Assembly (NCBI GenBank): GCA_964598425.1
Contig: CAZRBV010000036.1
Coordinates: forward strand, 1 to 26,645
Reading direction: 5' to 3'
Source: UBA12567 sp964598425
Lineage (GTDB): Bacteria; Planctomycetota; Phycisphaerae; Phycisphaerales; SM1A02
DNA length: 26,645 nucleotides
Shown: piece after piece, positions 16,584 through 22,912 of the stretch
Position numbering within the stretch: position 1 is the stretch's first letter
Layout: each line of letters opens with the position of its first letter
Notes under the pieces: generated by a model
Database searches by the model: none
What the model was told of the DNA's origin: nothing
The model's input: the letters and a program-made list of their open reading frames with translations, nothing else
Program-made: the position numbers and the translations under genes

Positions 16584-16589
16584 TATACT
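16584..16589 (+). promoter_or_regulatory. Possible -10 hexamer TATACT
   Basis: TATACT lies 35 bases before ATG 16625, just after the stop of the CCA enzyme gene; a ribosome-site-like GAAGAGGA follows at about 16609. It would give the ClpP/NfeD-like gene its own promoter. No convincing -35 was found. Confidence 0.4.
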
Positions 16590-16624
16590 CGACGGTCGCT
16601 TCGCCTTTGAAGAGGATCCCCCCA

Positions 16625-17872
16625 ATGACGCATCTCCCCACCATGATCACCGCCGGCGTTCTGATGACCGGCTTGACGCTCCCCACATTCGCTGCACTCG
16701 ATGCGTCTGGCGAGACGCAACGCTATCCAGATCTGGTACAGGAATCGACAGCCGAAGATGCCATCAGCGTCTATGTGGTCCCGATGCGAGGTCAGGTCGG
16801 CACCGATGTGCAGCTCGAGTTGTATGAGCCGATCATTGAAGACATCAAGGAAGTGTCGCCGGACATGGTGATCATCCACATCGACAGCCACGACTACAAG
16901 GACGTGGATGACGAGGTGCAGGACATCATGGAGAACACGGGAACGCCAGAACGCGCCGACTCGTCGTATCCGGCACTCAAGCCAATGGCTGAGATACGCA
17001 AGGCCTTTGCGGAGGAGCTGCCTGATATCCGTCAGGTGGTATTCGTTGAAGACGCAATGAGCGTCGCATCGCTGCTGGCACTGTCCTGGGAAGACTTGTA
17101 CGTCGATCCTGATGCCGATCTGGGAGGCGCGGTCGTTGTCTGGGCATGGATGGCTGCGCCAGTCGTCAAGGATCCGCAGAAGTACGGAAAGTACTTGCGG
17201 GCCATCATGGGCGACGTGCGAGGCATCGTGCAGTACGCGGGCTGGGATGAGCCCGACAAACGCAATTTCATTCAGGCAATGGTGGCCCCCGAAGCGATTG
17301 CGACGACGACGTGGCGCGGCCGCGATGCCATTTGGTATGGCAATTCAAAGGGCGACTTCCCGGTCGATACCAAGAGCAAACTTGATGGCAAGATTGGCAT
17401 TGAGGAGTTGATTGATCTCACCATCAATCTCAGCGGAGCGCAGGCCGAACAACTCCTGGTTGCGGATGGCACCGCCGATCCTGATCGATTTGTGAAGGAT
17501 ATTCTGGCCCAGATGGGGCACCGCCGGTACCAGCTGGTTGGTGTGGATGCACCTGAGAAAGTTGAAAAGCACCGGGCGAAATGGCGGGCCGCCGCCAGCC
17601 GCGCTCGAGACGCCCTCGGAGTCTTCTCCCGGATGAGTGGCGGGCAGTACATGTATCAATTGCAACTCGCACTCAAGTCTCTCGGAATGTATATCTCAGC
17701 GATCAAGAAGAGCGAGGCGGTCCGTGTTCGAATGCAGCTTGAAGGGCTGCCTACCGACATGATTCAACTGGAGATGATGCGAGAAGACCTCAAGAAGAGA
17801 ATCCGCAACTTCAATGGTGGCGGCGGTGGTGGTGGCGCGGGAGGCGGCGGATTCGGCGGCGGAGGCATGTGA
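16625..17872 (+). CDS. Exported ClpP/NfeD-like protein with Gly-rich C-terminal tail
   Basis: This is a 415-residue protein. ATG 16625 opens a signal peptide (MITAGVLMTGLTLPTFAALD). Residues about 47-175 look like a ClpP/crotonase fold of the SppA/NfeD kind: AISVYVVPMRGQVG, then MVIIHIDSHDY, then VVFVEDAMSVASLLALSWED and LYVDPDADLGGAVV. Ser146 aligns with the NfeD/SppA serine position (usually S-A-G; here S-V-A-S). The C-terminal part is helical and ends in about 18 residues made almost only of glycine (17814-17869). An envelope protease or protease-like scaffold is inferred; activity is not assured because the motif deviates. It follows the CCA gene by 46 bases and converges on the FHA gene. 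Confidence 0.7.
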   Translation: MTHLPTMITAGVLMTGLTLPTFAALDASGETQRYPDLVQESTAEDAISVYVVPMRGQVGTDVQLELYEPIIEDIKEVSPDMVIIHIDSHDYKDVDDEVQDIMENTGTPERADSSYPALKPMAEIRKAFAEELPDIRQVVFVEDAMSVASLLALSWEDLYVDPDADLGGAVVVWAWMAAPVVKDPQKYGKYLRAIMGDVRGIVQYAGWDEPDKRNFIQAMVAPEAIATTTWRGRDAIWYGNSKGDFPVDTKSKLDGKIGIEELIDLTINLSGAQAEQLLVADGTADPDRFVKDILAQMGHRRYQLVGVDAPEKVEKHRAKWRAAASRARDALGVFSRMSGGQYMYQLQLALKSLGMYISAIKKSEAVRVRMQLEGLPTDMIQLEMMREDLKKRIRNFNGGGGGGGAGGGGFGGGGM

Positions 17873-17891
17873 GGCCTGCCGCTCGCTCGGT

Positions 17892-18206
17892 TCAGTCTTC
17901 AACGAATCGCAGCGTCGCCGGACCAACTTCGACTTCGAGGCCATGTTCGAGCCGAATGTCTTCAATCCGTTTCCCGCCACACAGGGTTCCGCCGGAAGAG
18001 TCCAGATCTCGCAAATGGAGGTCGCCGTCTATTTCCTCGATCAGGCAATGCTCACGAGAGACGCTCGGCGCATTCAGTTGGATGTCGCAGGCAGCGTCGC
18101 GTCCGATCAGAATGTCGGCGGCATCTCCGAGCGCAAATGCGCGAACCAGCTGCCCCGTCTTGCGGTTGATGACATGGAGTTCCATCATCATTTCAGTCAT
18201 TCCCAT
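17892..18206 (-). CDS. FHA-domain protein
   Basis: This 104-residue protein consists of one forkhead-associated domain, which in the family binds phosphothreonine peptides. The core is ILIGRDAACDIQLNAPSVSR followed by EH: Gly-Arg at 35-36 and SVSREH at 48-53. The usual N-G-T loop appears as SSGGT (70-74), so the conserved Asn is replaced. Start codons are crowded (MGMTEMMMELHVINR); ATG 18206 or 18191 are both possible. No kinase, secretion system or phosphatase gene is adjacent, so the partner is unknown. It converges on the ClpP/NfeD-like gene with 19 bases between. Confidence 0.85.
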   Translation of the reverse strand: MGMTEMMMELHVINRKTGQLVRAFALGDAADILIGRDAACDIQLNAPSVSREHCLIEEIDGDLHLRDLDSSGGTLCGGKRIEDIRLEHGLEVEVGPATLRFVED

Positions 18207-18356
18207 CGTGACAGACTCGCTCGACCATACTGCATCCGGGCAATCTTGCGGCGAACCACTCGCTCAAAATCAAGACAACGCCACTCCATCTGAGATACGC
18301 GTCGGCGGCCCTGGGGGTTCCAACGGTGAGAGGTTCCGGTGGCTGAAGGACGCTCT

Positions 18357-19592
18357 GTGAGGCTGCTGGTGGACTTCATCCTGATCTGCGCTGCGATTGC
18401 GGCCAGCCCGGTGTGGCTTCCACGCATGCTGGCAAGACGGACATATCGGACGGACTGGAGGGGGCGATTCGGGCGTGCCTCAGCTCTGGGGCCGCCTCCG
18501 AGCGGTGGCCGCATTCTGTTACACGCCGTATCGGTTGGAGAAGTGGGGGCCATTCGAGGCCTGGTGGAGCAACTGGCGGGCGAAGAGGACACCGAAGTCG
18601 TGATCGCCAGCACGACCGACACGGGGATTGCCAGGGCGAAGGAACTGTTCGGAGGCCAGCACACGGTGGTCCGCTGGCCCTTGGATTTCTCCTGGGCAGT
18701 GCGGCGATTCCTGCGAGCCATGCAACCCACGCGAATCGGTCTGGTGGAGCTCGAAGTGTGGCCCAACATGACTGCGATGGCTGCATCAGCGGGAATCAGA
18801 TCTGTTGTGGTCAGCGGCCGGCTCTCCGAGCGGAGTTATCGCCGGTATCGCCTGATTCGCCGGTTCGTACGGCCGATGTTCCGGCGCATCTGGGCCGTTG
18901 CCGCGCAGGACCAGCCCTCCGCGCAGCGATTTGTCGATCTCGGAGTAGATTCGCGTCGCGTTGAAGTGGTCGGCAACATGAAGTGGGATGCCGCTGCAGC
19001 TCAGTCAGGGCACGCGTCGGGGGAGGACTCGCTGGCCTCAGCACTCGGCATCGACAGGTCACGGCTGCTCATTGTCGGGGGGTCTACAGCGCCCGGAGAA
19101 GACGCGTTGCTGCGGCGAGCCTGCCCTGCCGGCGTGCAATTGCTGTGCGCGCCGCGGCGTCCCGAGTGGAGAGATGAGGCTGCCTCGGTGTTGGCTCCGT
19201 GCACCAGGCGATCTGCGAACGAGCCCGCTTCTCCCGGAACAGATCGATATCTCCTCGACACAATCGGGGAGTTGTCGGATGCATACGGGCTGGCTGACAT
19301 CGTGGTCGTCGGGCGGAGTTTCGGGAGCCTGCACGGATCTGACCCCGTCGAGCCAATCGCTCGTGGCGCCGCGACCGTTATTGGCCCCGCCGTGTCAGAC
19401 TTTCGGTATGCGGTAGACCGACTCCGTGACGGTGATGGAATCATCCAAACCGATGCCGAATCGCTTCCCGAAGTGATTCAGGAACTCGTCGATGATGCAT
19501 GCAGGCGACAAGAGCTTGTCACGCAGGGACACGCGGTCATTCGCGCGGAACAAGGTGCTACCGGGCGTTGCGTTGAGTTGTTGAGTGCCTGA
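18357..19592 (+). CDS. waaA: 3-deoxy-D-manno-octulosonic acid (Kdo) transferase
   Basis: This 411-residue GT30-family enzyme transfers Kdo from CMP-Kdo to lipid A at the inner membrane. GTG 18357 is preferred because AAGGA (18346-18350) lies six bases upstream; GTG 18339 is an alternative. An N-terminal membrane anchor (LLVDFILICAAIAASPVWL) is followed by LLHAVSVGEVGA with the catalytic Glu, ASTTDTG, LVELEVWPNM, VVGNMKWD, GGSTAPGED, and TIGELSDAYGLADIVVVGRSF. The usual GGHNPLEP reads GSDPVEP. It implies lipopolysaccharide with Kdo and thus a Gram-negative-type outer membrane. Confidence 0.93.
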   Translation: MRLLVDFILICAAIAASPVWLPRMLARRTYRTDWRGRFGRASALGPPPSGGRILLHAVSVGEVGAIRGLVEQLAGEEDTEVVIASTTDTGIARAKELFGGQHTVVRWPLDFSWAVRRFLRAMQPTRIGLVELEVWPNMTAMAASAGIRSVVVSGRLSERSYRRYRLIRRFVRPMFRRIWAVAAQDQPSAQRFVDLGVDSRRVEVVGNMKWDAAAAQSGHASGEDSLASALGIDRSRLLIVGGSTAPGEDALLRRACPAGVQLLCAPRRPEWRDEAASVLAPCTRRSANEPASPGTDRYLLDTIGELSDAYGLADIVVVGRSFGSLHGSDPVEPIARGAATVIGPAVSDFRYAVDRLRDGDGIIQTDAESLPEVIQELVDDACRRQELVTQGHAVIRAEQGATGRCVELLSA

Positions 19593-19625
19593 GGGGGGCT
19601 CCCCCGGTCGCCTCCGCACAGAAAC

Positions 19626-19661
19626 ACCGCCGCCGGATCCATGAGTGGGTCAGGCGGCGGT
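19626..19661. terminator. Hairpin after waaA
   Basis: A 9-bp perfect inverted repeat (ACCGCCGCC/GGCGGCGGT) with an 18-base loop starts 34 bases after the waaA stop. No T-run follows on the plus strand, so terminator function is uncertain. Confidence 0.35.
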
Positions 19662-19708
19662 GCGGGGAGAAAGGACGAATTGAGGAGGAGAGAAATTCGC
19701 CCGGATCA

Positions 19709-19736
19709 TGAGGCCATACGCAGGCCTCAAAGGAGG
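19709..19736 (+). promoter_or_regulatory. Hairpin abutting a strong AGGAGG ribosome site before thiL
   Basis: TGAGGCC (19709-19715) pairs with GGCCTCA (19723-19729) around a 7-base loop. AGGAGG follows at 19731-19736, seven bases before in-frame GTG 19744. It decides for the GTG start and places a stable stem directly next to the ribosome site. No TPP-riboswitch consensus is present. Confidence 0.4.
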
Positions 19737-19743
19737 GTTCCGG

Positions 19744-20730
19744 GTGTTCGCCAAATCGGTGCCAATCTGTGCCTGGACCGTACCATCCGCAATCATGCGG
19801 GAGCAGGACATCATGGCGGTCATTCGCGGTCGGGCTCCCCTGGCCGATTCCCGTGTCATCCTCGGACCGGGGGACGATCTGGCGGCCCTTCAGGCCGGCA
19901 GTGGGGGGGCATTGCTTGTCGGTGTCGATCAGGTCGTGGATGGGCTGCATGTCATCGCCGCCGACATATCGTGGGATCGGATCGGGCGGAAGGCTGTGAA
20001 TCGCAGTTTGAGTGACATCGCGGCGATGGCTGGCCGCCCGTTGGCAACACTCGCTTCTGTCGTTCTTCCTGCGGATGCCAGCAGCTCGGAGGTCGAGGCA
20101 TTGTGCCGTGGGCTCAACCTGGCTGCGTCGGATTGGGAGGCGCCGCTCGTTGGCGGGGACGTGGCACTACACCGGACCTCGGATGGACCGCTCACAGTCT
20201 CAGTCACCGTGCTCGCGACGGCCCATGAAGCATGCGGTCCTGTTACACGAAGCGGCGGGCAGCACGGTGATCTTCTCGTGGTGACCGGTAGCCTCGGGGG
20301 TTCGCTTGAGCCTGACGGGACCGGTTCTCACTTGGACTTTTGTCCGAGGATTGACGAGGCTCTTGCAGCGGCGGATTCGTTTGGCCCCGCCCTGCATGCC
20401 ATGATTGACATCAGTGACGGGCTCGGCCGCGATGCGGGCCGCATCGCGGAGGCATCGGGGCTGCAGGCACGGCTCGACATGCACAGGCTCCCGCAGCGGG
20501 GGACTGCTTCCCCGATGGACGCCCTGCAGGACGGCGAGGACTACGAGTTGCTCATGGCCGTTTCAGCCGACTGTGACCTTCCGGATGCGCTCACGGGGCG
20601 GATGGGACCGTGTCCCCTGAGCGTCGTTGGATCCTTGCAACCGATGGCAGGTGGCACCGATCATGTGATTGTGACCTCGCGCGACGGGGCTGCATTCGAA
20701 GGCAGTCAGCTTGGCTGGGATCATGGATGA
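19744..20730 (+). CDS. thiL: Thiamine-monophosphate kinase
   Basis: This enzyme phosphorylates thiamine monophosphate to the cofactor thiamine diphosphate using ATP. GTG 19744 is chosen for its AGGAGG site and gives 328 residues; family similarity begins at MREQDIMAVIRG, so ATG 19795 (311 residues) is also possible. Motifs of the ThiL/PurM fold are VILGPGDDLAAL, GVDQVVDGLHV (metal and nucleotide site), VNRSLSDIAAMAG, LVGGDVALH, HAMIDISDGLGRDAGRIAEA and DGEDYELL. The stop overlaps the tsaE start as ATGA, so the two are coupled. No other thiamine gene is in the window. Confidence 0.93.
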   Translation: MFAKSVPICAWTVPSAIMREQDIMAVIRGRAPLADSRVILGPGDDLAALQAGSGGALLVGVDQVVDGLHVIAADISWDRIGRKAVNRSLSDIAAMAGRPLATLASVVLPADASSSEVEALCRGLNLAASDWEAPLVGGDVALHRTSDGPLTVSVTVLATAHEACGPVTRSGGQHGDLLVVTGSLGGSLEPDGTGSHLDFCPRIDEALAAADSFGPALHAMIDISDGLGRDAGRIAEASGLQARLDMHRLPQRGTASPMDALQDGEDYELLMAVSADCDLPDALTGRMGPCPLSVVGSLQPMAGGTDHVIVTSRDGAAFEGSQLGWDHG

Positions 20731-21206
20731 ACCAGAGCGGCGACCTGCATCTTGAGTCCGCGGCCGCCACCGAAGCGCTGGGGCGAGTCATTGCGCGGGT
20801 GCTGCGGGGCGGGGACGTCATCGCACTACAGGGGCCACTCGGCGCAGGGAAGACCACATTGACCAAGGCGATCGGCCAGGCGCTCGGACAGGATGACCTC
20901 ACAAGCCCGTCGTTCACCATCGTGCATGAACATCGCCTCGCATCGGGGCTTCGGTTCATCCATGTTGACGCATGGCGACTTGGCGGCCCGGACGAGCTTC
21001 AGGAGCTCGGCTGGCACGAGGTGGCTGGCGCGAGCGATACCGTGACGTGCGTGGAATGGCCTGACCGCATCGCGATGGCGATTCCAGAGACGGCACTTCG
21101 TATCGAATTGTGGCATGCACGCGGTGGCCGTGGCGTCCATCTCGCGTGGAGCGATGCTGCCCGGCTCCACGACGTCGCGCGTCAGTTTTCCGGACTTGTG
21201 CCGTAG
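20727..21206 (+). CDS. tsaE: tRNA threonylcarbamoyladenosine biosynthesis ATPase TsaE
   Basis: This 159-residue P-loop ATPase is of the TsaE (YjeE) family, needed with TsaB, TsaC and TsaD for the t6A37 modification of ANN-decoding tRNAs. ATG 20727 overlaps the thiL stop (ATGA). The Walker A is GPLGAGKTTLTK (36-47). It is followed by the family signature LTSPSFTIVHEH and the Walker-B-like FIHVDAWRL with Asp81, then VEWPDRI. Its end overlaps the end of the convergent Fur-like gene by 25 bases. Confidence 0.93.
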   Translation: MNQSGDLHLESAAATEALGRVIARVLRGGDVIALQGPLGAGKTTLTKAIGQALGQDDLTSPSFTIVHEHRLASGLRFIHVDAWRLGGPDELQELGWHEVAGASDTVTCVEWPDRIAMAIPETALRIELWHARGGRGVHLAWSDAARLHDVARQFSGLVP

Positions 21207-21652
21207 ATCACGAATCGGTGGCCGATGACGTCCCAGCCACGTTCCACCGCAAGCCGGTCTCGCAGTCGGACGACTTCGTCACTCCCCAGCGGTTCAAACC
21301 TGCCGGTCCGAACGCAGACGAGGTAGTCCTTCGGATCTCGACCGTAGGCCAACTGGTAGTGTGTCACCTTGGCATCGAGCAACATGAACGGCGTGAGAAT
21401 TCCCGCATCCTGAAGCAATCGGAGGGTGCGGTACACGGTCGCCTTCGAGACATTCGCGCCATCGGCCCGCATGCTTTCAAGGAGGGAGTCGGCATCAAAG
21501 AGGTCATCCGTCTCCATGACGGCCGCAAGCACGTCGGCTCGTTCCGGTGTATACCTCAATGAGCAGGACTTGAGATACCTTCGGAACACCGCGCACAGCG
21601 GCGCGAGGATCGGCGGAAACTCGGGCGTCTTGTTGAGTGGCGAAGCGTCCAT
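21182..21652 (-). CDS. Fur-family transcriptional regulator with degenerate metal sites
   Basis: This is a 156-residue Fur-family protein. The winged-helix DNA-binding half is well kept: YTPERADVLAAVMETDDLFD, then NVSKATVYRTLRLLQDAGIL (68-87). In the dimerisation half the usual HxHHDHLICxxCG block is replaced by RDPKDYLVCVRTG (105-117): only Cys113 of the CxxC remains and the His cluster is lost. His145 in GHRFVIYG is kept. Start ATG 21652 overlaps the divergent ATG 21651 on CATG; GTG 21658 is the alternative. Whether it senses metal, peroxide or something else cannot be told. Its 3' end overlaps tsaE by 25 bases. Confidence 0.85.
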   Translation of the reverse strand: MDASPLNKTPEFPPILAPLCAVFRRYLKSCSLRYTPERADVLAAVMETDDLFDADSLLESMRADGANVSKATVYRTLRLLQDAGILTPFMLLDAKVTHYQLAYGRDPKDYLVCVRTGRFEPLGSDEVVRLRDRLAVERGWDVIGHRFVIYGTSPEN

Positions 21653-22763
21653 GAACACCAAGTGTACAGCACATGAAACCGCAAAGATCCTTGCCTTTGA
21701 GGCGTGGGACGCTGGCTCGCACCGCGCGGTCCGCGAAGCAATCGAGCGGCATGCTTCATCCCAGTGGCACTGGAGGACCCTGCCTCGCGGCAACTGGCGA
21801 TGGCGTCTCCGGCTCGGTGCTGCGGATCTGGTGCGTGAGGCGTCTGAAGTGGGGGTGTTCGAGAGGCCTTGGGATGCTGTGTTTGCAACATCCATGCTGT
21901 CCCTGACCGATCTCTGCGCTCTCATGCCTTCGCAGACTGCTGGGCTTCCGCGGGTGTTGTACATGCACGAGAATCAGGCGGCATATCCCGCGTCGGAAGG
22001 GCGGCGCGATCCAAGAGACGCCCATGCGGCTGCGACAAATCTGACGTCGATGCTGGCTGCCGACATCATCCTCTGGAACAGCCGGTGGAACCAGGAGTCA
22101 TTCTGCGAAGTCATGGAGGAGCTGCTGCGCCACGCAGGCGATCGGCGGAGCGTCGCTGCAATTGAGGACGTCCGGGCCCGATCACGCACGGCGTGGCCAC
22201 CGGTTGAGCGTCCTCGGTCGACGGACCGGAGAGTTTTACATAACACAACCCTGGCCAAAGCGCGGGGGCTCACCCTCGTCGCGTGGCCGCACCGCTGGGA
22301 ACACGACAAGGGGCCGCGCGAACTCCTCCAACTCGAACGAACTCACGGCGCAGCCGACCGCATCGGGTGGGTGCTTCTGGGCGAACAGTTCCAGCAGCGA
22401 CCTCCAGAGTTCGAGGCGTTGCGAGCGAGCGCTGGCGATCGAGTCATTCATGCAGGCACAGCACCACGTGATGCGTATGAAACGTGGCTGTGCGAGTGTG
22501 ACTGGGTGCTTTCAACAGCAAACCACGAGTTCTTTGGAATTGCCGTCGTTGAAGCGTTGCTCGCAGGCTGCCTGCCGTGGCTTCCCGCTCGCCTGAGTTA
22601 CCCGGAATTGCTGCCGGATGGCTGCCTTGGATTCTCGCCCGCCCAGCCGCCTGCTGACATCAACGCGGCGCGGAAGCAGATTCAATCGCATCTGCGAAGC
22701 GCGGAAGCCCCGGCCGCAGTGCGTCACATTGAAGCCGCGGTTTGCGAGGCGATCGCTGGATAA
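21651..22763 (+). CDS. Glycosyltransferase of the GTDC1 / tRNA-queuosine mannosyltransferase (DUF3524) family
   Basis: This 370-residue protein has two recognisable halves. The N-terminal half has the DUF3524 signature: KILAFEAWDAGSHRAVREAI, then TLPRGNWRWRLRLGA (43-57), then LYMHENQAAYP. The C-terminal half is GT-B like: LTLVAWPHRWEHDKGPRELL (about 206-225) and STANHEFFGIAVVEALLAGC (about 288-307), followed by LSYPELLPDG. These blocks match my memory of animal GTDC1/QTMAN, which attaches mannose to queuosine in tRNA-Asp. Bacterial members are uncharacterised as far as I know, so the substrate is inference. ATG 21651 fits the family start and overlaps the Fur-like ATG. No queuosine synthesis genes (tgt, queA) are in the window. 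Confidence 0.85.
   Translation: MNTKCTAHETAKILAFEAWDAGSHRAVREAIERHASSQWHWRTLPRGNWRWRLRLGAADLVREASEVGVFERPWDAVFATSMLSLTDLCALMPSQTAGLPRVLYMHENQAAYPASEGRRDPRDAHAAATNLTSMLAADIILWNSRWNQESFCEVMEELLRHAGDRRSVAAIEDVRARSRTAWPPVERPRSTDRRVLHNTTLAKARGLTLVAWPHRWEHDKGPRELLQLERTHGAADRIGWVLLGEQFQQRPPEFEALRASAGDRVIHAGTAPRDAYETWLCECDWVLSTANHEFFGIAVVEALLAGCLPWLPARLSYPELLPDGCLGFSPAQPPADINAARKQIQSHLRSAEAPAAVRHIEAAVCEAIAG
21661..21666 (-). promoter_or_regulatory. Possible -10 hexamer TACACT for the Fur-like gene
   Basis: TACACT (4 of 6) on the minus strand is eight bases before ATG 21652, inside the first codons of the divergent glycosyltransferase gene. This would give a leaderless or nearly leaderless mRNA. The match is modest. 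Confidence 0.2.
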
Positions 22764-22770
22764 CCGGAGC

Positions 22771-22822
22771 CTGAGGCGCAGCCTCAGCGGCGACGCAGGC
22801 CCTGGCGGGCCCCCGTCGCCGC
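22771..22822 (+). terminator. Double hairpin after the glycosyltransferase gene
   Basis: The first stem is CTGAGGC/GCCTCAG at 22771-22787. The second is longer: GCGGCGACG (22787-22795) pairs with CGTCGCCGC (22814-22822), with a CA/CC internal loop, then GGCCC/GGGCC around a TGGC tetraloop. It begins 8 bases after the stop codon, as a terminator would, but lacks a U-tract. Confidence 0.5.
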
Positions 22823-22912
22823 CGATAATGACTCTTATGTCAAATTCCGCCATCCGGGGGGCGTGGTGCCGAGATCCTCTCCTGCGTGAACTGGCGTCGG
22901 TACTCTGTGGCA

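Noticed and set aside
18197..18769. Minus-strand frame of 190 codons over the waaA start
   Set aside because: It is antisense to the well-supported waaA gene and has no recognisable motif.
19593..19743. TPP riboswitch before thiL
   Set aside because: The conserved CUGAGA and ACCUGA-type blocks of the TPP aptamer are not present.
19650..19859. Minus-strand frame of 69 codons in the thiL leader
   Set aside because: It overlaps the thiL start in antisense, and shows no ribosome site or family features.
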